The notes: generated from the letters alone by a model not told the origin. A DNA stretch of 64,000 nt from Trinickia violacea (GCF_005280735.1 NZ_CP040077.1:868001-932000), one strand, 5' to 3'. Shown: positions 1-8,609, numbered from the stretch's first letter. Numbers and translations: made by a program.

Positions 1-610
1 CGAGCGCATCGGTGGGCGGCAGGTCGGTTGCGACATCGAGCGCGTCGAGCCGCGTTTTCAGCGCGTTATAGCGCGGATCGACCCCTTGCTTGACCTTCGG
101 CGACAACAGTTCGGCTTCGGCGCGCGCATCCTCGACGCGATCATGTGCGATCAGCAGCTCGATCAGGTCGAGGCGCGCATCGTCGTAGCCCGGATCGAGC
201 GCGAGCGCGGCCTTCAGGTGGTCGAGCGCCTCGCCCGTTTGACCTTCCTCGAGCGCGAACTGTGCGGCGCGGCGTTCGGCCTGGGCCGGGTCCGGCACGA
301 GACGATCGATGAATTCGCGCAATTGCCCTTCAGGCAGCACGCCGATGAATTGATCGACGGCCTGCCCTTCGGCGAAGGCGATCACATGCGGAATGCTGCG
401 CACCTGGAAGTGCGCGGCGAGCTGCTGATTCTCGTCGACGTTCACCTTCACGAGCTTCCACTTGCCCGCATGCTCCTGCTCGAGCTTTTCGAGCATTGGG
501 CCGAGCGACTTGCACGGGCCGCACCACGGTGCCCAGAAATCGACCAGGACCGGCTGCATCAGCGACGCCTCGATGACGTCTTTTTCGAAAGTGGCTAGGG
601 TGGTGTCCAT
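1..610 (-). CDS. Thioredoxin-domain/TPR co-chaperone (YbbN/CnoX-like), 3' end outside window
   Basis: The protein begins with a thioredoxin fold whose active site W-C-G-P-C lies at about residues 29-33, followed by the cis-proline strand (R-S-I-P-H-V). From about residue 115 it continues as a helical, TPR-like region with repeated A-L-D-L-P-type helices. This two-part layout is that of the YbbN/CnoX family, which act as thioredoxin-like holdases in the cytoplasm. YbbN of E. coli lacks the standard CGPC motif whereas this protein keeps it, so redox activity is plausible. The start is the ATG at 610, and nothing in frame upstream competes. The C-terminus is cut by the window edge. The next gene on the same strand is pirin, 113 bases upstream. 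Family assignment is firm; the precise role is inferred. Confidence 0.85.
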   Translation of the reverse strand, partial: MDTTLATFEKDVIEASLMQPVLVDFWAPWCGPCKSLGPMLEKLEQEHAGKWKLVKVNVDENQQLAAHFQVRSIPHVIAFAEGQAVDQFIGVLPEGQLREFIDRLVPDPAQAERRAAQFALEEGQTGEALDHLKAALALDPGYDDARLDLIELLIAHDRVEDARAEAELLSPKVKQGVDPRYNALKTRLDALDVATDLPPTDAL

Positions 611-723
611 CGCATCCTCGTCAAATGGTGTCCGGTGAGCGCTTCGGGAGCGGCTCGACGCTTGCTTGCGAGATGGGGGCGGAGCAACGGCTTTCAATGG
701 TGCCTTTCAACGGCGCGTTCCGT

Positions 724-1605
724 TCACCGCGCCGCGCGCTCCGGCAGCGGAATCCATTCCGTCTCGCCTGGAATCTTGCCCATCTCTTGCCGCATCCACG
801 CTTCCTTGGCGTGCGCGATCTTCTCGCGCGAACTCGCGACGAAATTCCATTCGATGAAACGCTCGCCCGGGAGCTTCTCGCCGCCGAGCAGCATCACGGT
901 CGCGCCTGCCCGGCTCGCGAGCGTGGCCGTCTCGCCCGGTGTGAGCACCGCCATTTGCTCGACAGCGAGGGGCTCGCCGTCGATCGACAGGTCGCCCTCC
1001 ACGAGATAGACGCCGCGCTCGTCATGCTCGGGCTCGAGCGCGAACGCGCTGCCCGGCGCGAAATGCGCGGCTGCATAGAGCGTGCCCGAGAACGTCGTGA
1101 CCGGCGAAGTCTCGCCGAACGCGGTGCCGGCGATCACGCGCAGCGTCACGCCGTTGCGCTCGATTTGCGGCAACGTGGCGGCGGCGTGATGCTCGAAGAA
1201 AGGTTCGTCGTCCTCGTGCTCGAGCGGCAGCGCGACCCAAGTCTGGATCCCATGCATCGTCAGGCCCCGCCCGCGCTCTTCATCGGGCGTGCGCTCCGAA
1301 TGGACGATGCCGCGCCCGGCCGTCATCCAGTTCACGTCGCCGGGAACGATCTTCTGGACCGAGCCGATGCTGTCGCGATGCATGATCGAGCCTTCGAACA
1401 AATAGGTGACCGTCGCCAGCCCGATATGCGGATGCGGGCGCACGTCGAGACCGGTGCCCGGCGTGAGTGTGGCGGGCCCCATGTGGTCGAAGAAAATGAA
1501 CGGGCCGATCAGGCGGGCGGCCATGGCCGGTAGAACGCGCCGCACGGCGAGGCCGCCGACGTCGCGGACATGGGGCTTGAGGATGGCTTTGATCGAGTCG
1601 GGCAT
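724..1605 (-). CDS. Pirin family protein
   Basis: This 293-residue protein has the bicupin pirin fold. The N-terminal cupin carries the metal-binding motif R-P-H-P-H-I-G (about residues 57-63) and the later I-V-H-S-E-R motif, which supply the His/His/His/Glu iron ligands of pirins. The C-terminal cupin is followed by a conserved F-I-x-W-N-F-V-A-S-S-R-E-K-I signature near residue 255. Some bacterial pirins act as quercetinases and others as regulators, and the sequence does not decide between these. The length is typical of the family. The start ATG at 1605 is preceded by AGGA eight bases upstream. It is a monocistronic-looking gene between amiC and the thioredoxin gene. Confidence 0.92.
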   Translation of the reverse strand: MPDSIKAILKPHVRDVGGLAVRRVLPAMAARLIGPFIFFDHMGPATLTPGTGLDVRPHPHIGLATVTYLFEGSIMHRDSIGSVQKIVPGDVNWMTAGRGIVHSERTPDEERGRGLTMHGIQTWVALPLEHEDDEPFFEHHAAATLPQIERNGVTLRVIAGTAFGETSPVTTFSGTLYAAAHFAPGSAFALEPEHDERGVYLVEGDLSIDGEPLAVEQMAVLTPGETATLASRAGATVMLLGGEKLPGERFIEWNFVASSREKIAHAKEAWMRQEMGKIPGETEWIPLPERAAR

Positions 1606-1774
1606 GGCGGTGTCCTGTGTCGACGGGCGCTTGCGCTTCGGAGCGAACGCCCCTCACATGCAGCGTTGGTGCGCTGCGTTGAGTGGAACGGAGAGCGCCC
1701 ATTCTACTGCGCTGTGGTCGGAGGGACAGGCCGCCGACCACAGCATTAGCCGTTCGGACGATGCCCGCGGCGCG

Positions 1775-3346
1775 TTAGGCCATGCGATTCTTCGCTAACG
1801 GCGGATTCGCCGCGAAATAGCGCTTGATGCCCTTCAGGATCGCGTCGGCCATCTTGTCGCGATAGGCTTCGTCGTTGAGCTTCTGCTCTTCTTCGGGGTT
1901 ACTGATGAACGCGGTTTCCACGAGGATCGACGGAATGTCAGGCGCTTTCAGCACCGCGAAGCCCGCTTGTTCGACCGAGCCCTTGTGCAGCTTGTTGATT
2001 TCGCCGACCTCGTCGAGCACGAAGCCGCCGTAGCGCAGCGAGTCGCGGATCTGCGCGGTGGTCGACATGTCGAAGAGCGCACGGTTCACCGACTCGTCCT
2101 GCGTCTTTACGTTGATGCCGCCGATCAGGTCCGACGAGTTTTCTTTGTTCGCCATCCAGCGCGCAGCCGCGCTCGACGCGCCGTGGTCCGACAGCGCGAA
2201 CACCGAAGAGCCGCGTGCGGCCGGCGTCGTGAACGCGTCTGCGTGGATCGAGACGAACAGGTCCGCGCCGACGCGCCGCGCCTTCTGCACGCGCACGTTG
2301 AGCGGCACGAAGAAGTCGGCGTCGCGCGTCATCATCGAGCGCATGTTGGGCTGGGCGTCGATCTTGGCGCGCAGGCGCTTGGCGATGTCGAGCGCGATGT
2401 GTTTCTCGTAGGTTCCCGCGCTGCCGATCGCGCCCGGGTCTTCGCCGCCGTGGCCCGGATCGATCGCCACCGTCAAGAGCCGGATCGTATTGCCGGTGCC
2501 GGGTTTCGAGGGCGTCGTGAAGCCGTAGGCGTCGCCGTTGCTAGTGTCGTCGCTGTTGTTGCGCGCGATTGCCGGCGGGGCAGCGGGCGGAGCCGCGGGC
2601 TTGGCCGGTGCGCGCGATGAGGCGGCGGGTGCGGCTGGTGCAGTCGGTACGGGCGGGCGCGGCACGTCGGAACCGGGCGTGTTCTGCGCATATTGCTGAA
2701 AGAACGCCTCGCTGTTGTCGGCCGTGGCCCCGGCCGGGGGCGGCGCGGCGGGCCCCGCGAGCGGGGCGGGGGTGAACGCCTGGTTGCCCTGGTTCAGACG
2801 CTGCTCCTTGCGCTCGGTCTGCGCGAGGAGGTCCATCAGCGGGTCGGGTGCGACGGCGGGATACAGGTCGAACACGAGCCGGTACTTGTAGCTGCCGACC
2901 GGCTGCAGCGAGAACACCTGCGGCTTCACCTGTCCTTTGAGGTCGAACACCATCCGCACCACATGCGTCTGATACTGGCCGACGCGCACGGCTTGAATCT
3001 GCGGATCGTTCGGCGTGATCTTCGAGACGAGGTCCTTGAGTTCCTGGTCGAGATCGAGACCGTTCAAGTCGACGACAAGGCGATCCGGCGCGGCCAAGAG
3101 CGTCTGCGTGGTTTGCAGCGGCTGATCCGATTCGATCGTCACGCGCGTGTAATCGCGCGCGGGCCACACGCGCACGCCGAGCACGGAACTCGCCCAGGCC
3201 ATGCGCGGCGCGATGAACGGCGCGGCGAGCCCGAGCACGAGCGTCGACGCGCTCGCGCGCAGCACCTGCCGGCGTCGCCAGTTGTGCGTTGCGGTCGCGG
3301 CCGATTCGATCGATTGGAACGGCTTGATTAACATCTTTCTAGACAT
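1775..3346 (-). CDS. amiC: N-acetylmuramoyl-L-alanine amidase AmiC
   Basis: This is a periplasmic cell-separation amidase that cleaves the lactyl-amide bond between MurNAc and the stem peptide at the septum. A twin-arginine type signal (R-R-R-Q-V-L-R, about residues 23-29, then a hydrophobic run and A-W-A-S) is followed by an AMIN domain, a Pro/Ala-rich linker (about residues 215-280) and a C-terminal Amidase_3 domain. The zinc and catalytic motifs D-P-G-H-G-G, F-V-S-I-H-A-D and I-L-V-E-T-A-F-I-S-N are all present. ATG at 3346 was chosen over long upstream extensions because AGGAAAAGC lies directly before it and the Tat signal begins there. The gene overlaps tsaE by 19 bases, the usual tsaE-amiC pair of beta-proteobacteria, which implies co-transcription. 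Confidence 0.95.
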   Translation of the reverse strand: MSRKMLIKPFQSIESAATATHNWRRRQVLRASASTLVLGLAAPFIAPRMAWASSVLGVRVWPARDYTRVTIESDQPLQTTQTLLAAPDRLVVDLNGLDLDQELKDLVSKITPNDPQIQAVRVGQYQTHVVRMVFDLKGQVKPQVFSLQPVGSYKYRLVFDLYPAVAPDPLMDLLAQTERKEQRLNQGNQAFTPAPLAGPAAPPPAGATADNSEAFFQQYAQNTPGSDVPRPPVPTAPAAPAASSRAPAKPAAPPAAPPAIARNNSDDTSNGDAYGFTTPSKPGTGNTIRLLTVAIDPGHGGEDPGAIGSAGTYEKHIALDIAKRLRAKIDAQPNMRSMMTRDADFFVPLNVRVQKARRVGADLFVSIHADAFTTPAARGSSVFALSDHGASSAAARWMANKENSSDLIGGINVKTQDESVNRALFDMSTTAQIRDSLRYGGFVLDEVGEINKLHKGSVEQAGFAVLKAPDIPSILVETAFISNPEEEQKLNDEAYRDKMADAILKGIKRYFAANPPLAKNRMA

Positions 3347-3876
3347 GCTTTTCCTGATTCGCTGTACGCGCGCGCATCGAGCGTGCGGCCGTCGCCGGCC
3401 ACGTCCAGCGATAGAACGAGATCCGGAACGCCGAGCAAGCCCCCTGCCTGCTGCGGCCATTCGACGAGGCAGATCGCAGCGGAATTGAAATACTCGCGAA
3501 ATCCCGCGTCGGCCCATTCGGCCGGATCGGTAAAGCGGTAGAGATCGAAATGGTAAAGCTCGAGTTCCCCATCGGGCCTCTCGAGCGCGTACGGCTCGAC
3601 GAGCGTATAGGTCGGGCTGCGCACGCGGCCCGTGTGGCCGAGCCCGCGCAACGTCGCGCGCACGAGGGTCGTTTTGCCCGCGCCGAGTTCGCCGATCAGC
3701 TGCACATGCAGCCCGTTGAACGGACGATCGCTGCGCGTTTCGCTTCGCACGCTCTCGATGGCGGCCCCGAAGCGCGCGCCGAATGCGTCGGTGGCGGCTT
3801 CGTCCGCGAGCGCGAAACGGCGCTCGAGTAGCGGGCTCGCGGTTACGTGAGTCGAGAGATCGGGCTTGACGGGCAT
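3328..3876 (-). CDS. tsaE: tRNA threonylcarbamoyladenosine biosynthesis protein TsaE
   Basis: This is the ATPase partner of TsaB/TsaD in making t6A37 on ANN-decoding tRNAs. The Walker A motif G-E-L-G-A-G-K-T-T is at about residues 61-69, followed by the family motif S-P-T-Y-T-L-V-E-P-Y and the Y-H-F-D-L-Y-R-F box. At 182 residues it is a little longer than E. coli TsaE. ATG at 3876 (M-P-V-K-P-D) is chosen because the alternative in-frame upstream codons would run into the divergent queG gene. Its 3' end overlaps amiC by 19 bases. The gap to queG is only 17 bases, so the two promoters must sit inside each other's genes or overlap. Confidence 0.95.
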   Translation of the reverse strand: MPVKPDLSTHVTASPLLERRFALADEAATDAFGARFGAAIESVRSETRSDRPFNGLHVQLIGELGAGKTTLVRATLRGLGHTGRVRSPTYTLVEPYALERPDGELELYHFDLYRFTDPAEWADAGFREYFNSAAICLVEWPQQAGGLLGVPDLVLSLDVAGDGRTLDARAYSESGKACLERC

Positions 3877-3893
3877 TCTCGTAAAATAGCGTG

Positions 3894-5198
3894 ATGAACC
3901 GATGTCCGGAACATTCCGTGTCCCACGCGCCTTTGTCCGATGACGACCGCCGTGCATCGCGCTGCTTCGACGAAGCCGCGTTGGCGGCGCTCGCGCAGCG
4001 CATCAAGGAGTGGGGGCGCGAGTTGGGTTTCGGTGCGGTCGGTATCAGCGATATCGACCTCTCGGATGCCGAGGCGGGCTTGGCCGCGTGGCTCGAGGCG
4101 GGCTGCCACGGCGAGATGGATTATATGGCCAAACATGGCCTGAAACGCGCGCGCCCGGCCGAGCTTGTGGCCGGTACGCTACGCGTGATTACCGCGCGGA
4201 TCGCCTATCTGCCGGCTTCGACGCTCGCGGGAAAGGCGGACGAAAGCGCGGCGTCAGCCGGCGGGGCGGACGCGTTGCCGGGTGCGCCGGAGGCGTTGTC
4301 GAACCGTCTCGCGGGCGGCGCGCCAAGCGCGAAAACCGGCAGCTGGCGCGCGCATGAAATGGCGCGCCTGACCGATCCGTCCTCGGCTGTCGTCTCGATC
4401 TACGCTCGCGGTCGCGACTATCACAAGGTCATGCGCAACCGGCTGCAACAGCTCGCGGAGCGCATCGAAAACGAGATCGGTGCATACGGTTATCGCGTGT
4501 TCACCGATTCGGCGCCGGTGCTCGAAATCGAGCTCGCGCAGAAAGCGGGCATCGGTTGGCGCGGCAAGCACACGTTGCTGCTGCAGCGCGATGCCGGTTC
4601 GTTGTTCTTCATCGGCGAAATCTATGTCGACGTGCCGCTGCCGACCGACGCCGAAACGTCGCCCAAGCACGCGCCGGAGACGCCGGGTGCGCATTGCGGG
4701 CAATGCACGCGCTGCATCGACGCGTGTCCGACCGGCGCGATCGTCGCGCCCTATCGAGTCGACGCTCGGCGCTGCATTTCGTATCTGACGATCGAATTGA
4801 AGGGCAGCATTCCGGAAGACTTGCGGCCGCTGATCGGCAATCGTGTCTACGGGTGCGACGATTGTCAGCTCGTGTGTCCGTGGAACAAGTTTGCGCAGGC
4901 CGCGCCCGTCGGCGATTTCGACGTGCGGCACGGCCTGGATCGTGCGACGCTCGTCGAATTGTTCGGCTGGAGCGCGGACGAATTCGACACGCGGATGCAG
5001 GGCAGCGCGATCCGGCGTATCGGTTACGAGCGGTGGCTGCGCAACATTGCGGTTGCGATGGGCAATGCGTTGCGCGCGGAGGCTTCATCGATCGACGCAG
5101 CGGCGCGTGCGGATATCGTTGCCGCTCTGAGGCGCCGCGCCGATGATGAGTCGCCGCTCGTTCGTGAGCACGTGCAGTGGGCGCTTGCGGCCGCATGA
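3894..5198 (+). CDS. queG: Epoxyqueuosine reductase QueG
   Basis: QueG catalyses the last step of queuosine synthesis in tRNA, reducing epoxyqueuosine with cobalamin and two 4Fe-4S clusters. The ferredoxin-type motifs C-T-R-C-I-D-A-C-P-T-G-A and, further on, C-D-D-C-Q-L-V-C-P-W-N-K are present at about residues 275-325, followed by a HEAT-like C-terminus. The protein has 434 residues, longer than the usual 350-390. The extra length is an Ala/Gly/Ser-rich insertion of roughly 45 residues (about 105-150) in the N-terminal half, which looks unstructured. ATG at 3894 is taken over the GTG immediately before it. A -10-like TAAAAT ends only six bases upstream, so the message may be leaderless. Confidence 0.95.
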   Translation: MNRCPEHSVSHAPLSDDDRRASRCFDEAALAALAQRIKEWGRELGFGAVGISDIDLSDAEAGLAAWLEAGCHGEMDYMAKHGLKRARPAELVAGTLRVITARIAYLPASTLAGKADESAASAGGADALPGAPEALSNRLAGGAPSAKTGSWRAHEMARLTDPSSAVVSIYARGRDYHKVMRNRLQQLAERIENEIGAYGYRVFTDSAPVLEIELAQKAGIGWRGKHTLLLQRDAGSLFFIGEIYVDVPLPTDAETSPKHAPETPGAHCGQCTRCIDACPTGAIVAPYRVDARRCISYLTIELKGSIPEDLRPLIGNRVYGCDDCQLVCPWNKFAQAAPVGDFDVRHGLDRATLVELFGWSADEFDTRMQGSAIRRIGYERWLRNIAVAMGNALRAEASSIDAAARADIVAALRRRADDESPLVREHVQWALAAA

Positions 5199-5260
5199 CG
5201 AGCGGTCGCAAGCACATTGGGAGAGAATATGAACGACCCCTACACTCACTATCGTTCGAT

Positions 5261-5311
5261 GCCCCCCGAGGGGGCGGCTGCCTCCCTTGGGGCGGCCCGG
5301 CGGGAGGCAGC
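5261..5311 (+). promoter_or_regulatory. Double hairpin covering the ogt ribosome binding site
   Basis: Two inverted repeats lie directly before the ogt start. The first is GCCCCC / GGGGGC (5261-5266, 5270-5275). The second is a perfect 10-bp pair, GCTGCCTCCC at 5277-5286 with GGGAGGCAGC at 5302-5311. The right arm of the second stem contains the Shine-Dalgarno sequence GGGAGG of ogt and abuts its ATG at 5312, so folding would hide the ribosome site. C/G-rich hairpins of this kind also occur as dispersed repeats in Burkholderiaceae, so a regulatory role is only an inference. Confidence 0.5.
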
Positions 5312-5785
5312 ATGTTCAATGCAGTGATCGACGCGCCGTTCGGCAAAATCGGCATTCGGACCGACGGCGTGAAAGTGCGCGAAATCATTTATCTGCCGGA
5401 CACGGCGCCGCGCGTCGAGCCGGATTCGCCGCTTGCGGCGCGCGCCGCGCTTCAGATCGAGCGCTACTTCGAAGACGCGCGCGCAACCTTCGATCTGCCG
5501 CTCGCTGCGGTCGGCACCGAATTCCAGCGACGCGTGTGGAAGGGCATTTGTGCGATTGCGCCGGGCGAAGTGCTGACCTACGGGCAGCTCGCGAAGGAAG
5601 TCGGCAGCGTGGCGCGCGCGGTGGGTCAGGCGTGCGGGGACAACCCGTTTCCGCTCGTGATTCCGTGCCATCGCGTCGTGGCGGCAAGCGGTATCGGCGG
5701 CTTTGCGCACGAGGCGGAGGAAGGCTACTTGCGCCGCACGAAACGCTGGCTGCTCGCTCACGAAGGGTTGCTTCAATACGCATGA
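5312..5785 (+). CDS. ogt: Methylated-DNA--protein-cysteine methyltransferase
   Basis: This suicide repair enzyme transfers the alkyl group from O6-alkylguanine to its own cysteine. The acceptor motif P-C-H-R-V is at about residues 119-123, preceded by the helix-turn-helix region with the arginine finger (G-S-V-A-R-A-V-G-Q-A). The length of 157 residues matches the Ogt class without the Ada regulatory domain. ATG at 5312 is supported by GGGAGG eight bases upstream, and longer in-frame extensions would run back into queG. The last bases overlap the xerD start (ATGA at 5782), so the two genes are translationally coupled. The SD lies in a hairpin described separately. Confidence 0.93.
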   Translation: MFNAVIDAPFGKIGIRTDGVKVREIIYLPDTAPRVEPDSPLAARAALQIERYFEDARATFDLPLAAVGTEFQRRVWKGICAIAPGEVLTYGQLAKEVGSVARAVGQACGDNPFPLVIPCHRVVAASGIGGFAHEAEEGYLRRTKRWLLAHEGLLQYA

Positions 5786-6744
5786 GCCGCGATATGACCG
5801 ATGCCACCCATGTCACCGTTTTCGCTGAAGACGCTCCGCCGCCATCGCCGTCGTTCACGGCGAGCACCGATTCGATCGATGCGTTCTGCGACGCGCTGTG
5901 GCTCGAGCACGGCCTCTCGCGCAACACGCTCGACGCCTATCGCCGCGACTTGCGTCTGTTTGCCGAATGGCTCGCGAGCACGCATTCGGCGTCGATCGAC
6001 GGTGCGAGCGAACTCCATTTGAACGGCTACATCGCCGCGCGCCGCGGCGACAAGGCGACTTCGGCGAACCGGCGGCTCTCGGTGTTTCGGCGCTTCTACG
6101 CGTGGGCGGTGCGCGAGCGCCGCGCCGCATCCGACCCGACGCTCAAGATCCGCTCCGCCAAGCAGCCGCCGCGTTTCCCGTCGACGCTGACCGAAGCGCA
6201 AGTCGAAGCGCTGCTCGGCGCGCCCGATATCGATACGCCGCTCGGCCTGCGCGACCGCACGATGCTCGAGCTGATGTACGCGAGCGGCTTGCGCGTCACC
6301 GAGCTCGTCACGCTGAAGACGGTCGAAGTCGGCCTGAACGAAGGCGTTGTACGCGTGCTCGGCAAGGGTTCGAAGGAACGGCTGATACCGTTCGGCGAGG
6401 AGGCGCACGGCTGGATCGAGCGCTATCTGCGCGACGCGCGGCCCGCGTTGCTCGGCGCACGCGCGGCGGACGCGCTCTTCGTGACGAACCGCGGCGACGG
6501 CATGACGCGTCAGCAGTTCTGGAACATCATCAAGCGCCATGCGCGCGCGGCGGATGTGCACGCGCCGCTGTCGCCGCACACGCTGCGGCACGCGTTCGCG
6601 ACGCACTTGCTCAATCACGGCGCGGATCTGCGCGTCGTGCAACTGCTGCTTGGGCACACCGATATCTCGACGACGCAGATCTACACGCACGTGGCGCGCG
6701 AGCGGCTCAAGTCGCTGCACGCGGCGCATCATCCGCGAGGGTGA
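5782..6744 (+). CDS. xerD: Site-specific tyrosine recombinase XerD
   Basis: With XerC this protein resolves chromosome dimers at dif during cell division. An N-terminal SAM-like core-binding domain (about residues 25-115) is followed by the catalytic domain with the full R-K-H-R-H-Y set: S-G-L-R-V-T-E-L, G-K-G-S-K-E-R, S-P-H-T-L-R-H, L-L-G-H-T-D-I-S-T-T and the tyrosine in Q-I-Y-T-H-V. The length is 320 residues. The ATG at 5782 overlaps the ogt stop; ATG 5794 is an alternative without an RBS. The core position and the lack of an adjacent attachment site argue for the housekeeping recombinase and against a phage integrase. Confidence 0.94.
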   Translation: MSRDMTDATHVTVFAEDAPPPSPSFTASTDSIDAFCDALWLEHGLSRNTLDAYRRDLRLFAEWLASTHSASIDGASELHLNGYIAARRGDKATSANRRLSVFRRFYAWAVRERRAASDPTLKIRSAKQPPRFPSTLTEAQVEALLGAPDIDTPLGLRDRTMLELMYASGLRVTELVTLKTVEVGLNEGVVRVLGKGSKERLIPFGEEAHGWIERYLRDARPALLGARAADALFVTNRGDGMTRQQFWNIIKRHARAADVHAPLSPHTLRHAFATHLLNHGADLRVVQLLLGHTDISTTQIYTHVARERLKSLHAAHHPRG

Positions 6745-6747
6745 GGG

Positions 6748-6777
6748 TTGGATCCGAGTCATGGGCGCCGCTAGAAT
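6748..6777 (+). promoter_or_regulatory. Putative sigma-70 promoter of the ybaK gene, leaderless layout
   Basis: TTGGAT (6748-6753) and TAGAAT (6772-6777) are separated by 18 bases. Only six bases separate the -10 box from the ATG at 6784, so transcription would start at or next to the start codon. There is no Shine-Dalgarno sequence before that ATG, which agrees with a leaderless message. Confidence 0.45.
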
Positions 6778-6783
6778 GCGCCC

Positions 6784-7275
6784 ATGAGCAAATCGAAACA
6801 CGTTTCCGAAACCCCCGCCACGCAGTTTCTGCGACGTCACAAGGTGAGCTTCGGCGAGCATCCCTATGAGTACGTGGAGCATGGCGGCACGTCCGAGTCC
6901 GCGCGGCAGCTCGGCGTCGACGAACATCGCGTCGTCAAGACGCTCGTCATGGAAGACGAGCACGCGAAGCCGCTGATCGTGCTGATGCACGGCGACCGCA
7001 CCGTCTCCACGAAGAATCTGGCGCGGCAGATCGGCGCGAAGCGCGTCGAGCCCTGCAAGCCCGAGGTGGCGAACCGGCATTCCGGCTATCTCGTCGGCGG
7101 CACGTCGCCGTTCGGCACCAAGAAGGCGATGCCGGTGTATATCGAATCGAGCATCCTCGAACTCGACACGATCTATCTGAACGGCGGCAAGCGCGGCTAC
7201 CTCGTGAGCCTGGCGCCCGGCGTGGTGACGGCGCTGCTGGAGGCGAAGCCCGTGCAGTGCGCCAGCGTCGATTGA
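6784..7275 (+). CDS. ybaK: Cys-tRNA(Pro)/Cys-tRNA(Cys) deacylase YbaK
   Basis: This trans-editing factor hydrolyses Cys-tRNA(Pro) mischarged by prolyl-tRNA synthetase. The whole 163-residue protein is one YbaK/ProRS-editing domain, with the conserved V-K-T-L-V central strand, the G-D-R-T-V-S-T-K-N-L-A-R box and the C-terminal G-G-K-R-G-Y-L-V-S-L-A-P motif that ends the family. Start and length agree with family members. It follows xerD by 39 bases and has its own promoter-like sequence immediately upstream. Confidence 0.93.
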   Translation: MSKSKHVSETPATQFLRRHKVSFGEHPYEYVEHGGTSESARQLGVDEHRVVKTLVMEDEHAKPLIVLMHGDRTVSTKNLARQIGAKRVEPCKPEVANRHSGYLVGGTSPFGTKKAMPVYIESSILELDTIYLNGGKRGYLVSLAPGVVTALLEAKPVQCASVD

Positions 7276-7439
7276 ATGTTTGCGGCGGCGGCCTGCCGCG
7301 ATGGCGCGGCGTCGGCGGCGGACAGGGAAAGCAAGGATCTTCTCCGCGACGGCGCTTCGGTAGAATGAGCGCCGGTTCGCCACGGGCTTTCGGCTCGCGG
7401 CGCAGTCCTCGATAACGATACGTTGGAAGAGTCCCTTAC

Positions 7440-8075
7440 ATGGAAATCCTGATCGCCACTGTTGCTGCCTATCTGATCGGATCGGTGTCGTTTGCCGTGA
7501 TCGTCAGCGCTGCAATGGGGCTGGCCGACCCGCGCTCGTACGGCTCGAAGAACCCCGGCGCGACGAATGTGCTCAGAAGCGGCAACAAGAAGGCGGCGAT
7601 TCTCACGCTGATCGGCGATGCGTTCAAGGGCTGGCTCGCGGTGTGGCTCGTCGCGCAATACGGCCCGCGCTTCGGACTCGACGATACGGCGATCGCGCTC
7701 GCCGCAATCGCCGTTTTCCTCGGTCACCTGTATCCGGTCTTCTTCAAATTCAAGGGCGGCAAGGGCGTGGCGACGGCGGCGGGCGTGCTGCTCGCGATTC
7801 ACCCTGTGCTCGGTCTCGCGACCGCGCTCACGTGGCTCATCATCGCGTTCTTTTTCCGTTATTCGTCGCTGGCTGCGCTGTGTGCCGCCGTGTTCGCGCC
7901 GCTCTTCGACATCTTTTTGTTCGGCGAAAACCGCGTGGCCTGGGCCGTCTTCGCGATGAGCGCGCTGCTCATCTGGCGCCATCGCGCGAATATTTCGAAG
8001 CTGATTGCCGGGCAGGAAAGCCGGATCGGAGAAAAGAAGCGTGACGCCGGCGGTGCGCCGGCTCGCAAGCATTGA
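7440..8075 (+). CDS. plsY: Glycerol-3-phosphate acyltransferase PlsY
   Basis: This inner-membrane enzyme acylates glycerol-3-phosphate with acyl phosphate to start phospholipid synthesis. It has five predicted membrane segments and the three conserved cytoplasmic motifs: S-x-N-P-G-A-T-N-V-L-R near residue 38, F-K-F-K-G-G-K-G-V-A-T near residue 100, and a third near R-H-R-A-N-I at about 182. The length of 211 residues is typical. The gene stands alone, with a 164-base leader after ybaK, and is convergent with yajQ. Confidence 0.94.
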   Translation: MEILIATVAAYLIGSVSFAVIVSAAMGLADPRSYGSKNPGATNVLRSGNKKAAILTLIGDAFKGWLAVWLVAQYGPRFGLDDTAIALAAIAVFLGHLYPVFFKFKGGKGVATAAGVLLAIHPVLGLATALTWLIIAFFFRYSSLAALCAAVFAPLFDIFLFGENRVAWAVFAMSALLIWRHRANISKLIAGQESRIGEKKRDAGGAPARKH

Positions 8076-8123
8076 TGGCTGCGGCCGGGCTTCGAGCCTG
8101 GCCGCTTGGCTCAACGATTCAAA

Positions 8124-8609
8124 TCAATCGCGGAAGTTGTTGAAGTCGAGCGGCGTATCGGTCACGTCCTTGCGCAGCATCGCGATCACGCTTTGCAGGT
8201 CGTCGCGCTTGGCTCCCGAGATACGCACCGCGTCGCCCTGGATGCTTGCCTGAACCTTGATCTTGCTGTCCTTCACGAGCCTGACGATCTTCTTCGCGAG
8301 ATCGCCCGACACGCCTTTCTTCACGGTCACGACCTGCTTCAGCTTGTCGCCGCCGATCTTCTCGATCTTGCCGTAGTCGAGGAAGCGCACGTCCACATTG
8401 CGCTTCGCCATTTTCGACAGCAGCACGTCTTTCACTTGGCCGAGCTTGAAGTCGTCGTCGGCGAACAGTGTGAGTTCGCCTTCCTTCTGCTCGACACGCG
8501 CGTCGGACCCCTTGAAGTCGAAACGCGTCGAAATTTCCTTGTTGGACTGCTCGATCGCGTTCTTGACTTCGATCATGTTGGCTTCGCAAACGACGTCGAA
8601 CGATGGCAT
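8124..8609 (-). CDS. yajQ: YajQ family nucleotide-binding (cyclic di-GMP receptor) protein
   Basis: The protein has 161 residues and begins M-P-S-F-D-V-V-C-E, the hallmark of YajQ. It has two ferredoxin-like half domains and the conserved F-D-F-K-G-S and V-R-I-S-G-A-K-R-D-D-L-Q motifs. Family members bind nucleic acid or nucleotides; a Xanthomonas homologue is a c-di-GMP effector. ATG at 8609 is preceded by GGGAGAAAGCA. The much longer reading frame upstream is not supported by an RBS. The gene is convergent with plsY and divergent from murB. Confidence 0.92.
   Translation of the reverse strand: MPSFDVVCEANMIEVKNAIEQSNKEISTRFDFKGSDARVEQKEGELTLFADDDFKLGQVKDVLLSKMAKRNVDVRFLDYGKIEKIGGDKLKQVVTVKKGVSGDLAKKIVRLVKDSKIKVQASIQGDAVRISGAKRDDLQSVIAMLRKDVTDTPLDFNNFRD

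Noticed and set aside
1967..2620. 217-codon frame opposite amiC, and similar long antisense frames opposite argF, murJ, the RND genes and the molybdenum enzyme
   Set aside because: These are Arg/His/Ala-rich shadow frames typical of high-GC genes. None has a ribosome site or recognisable domain.
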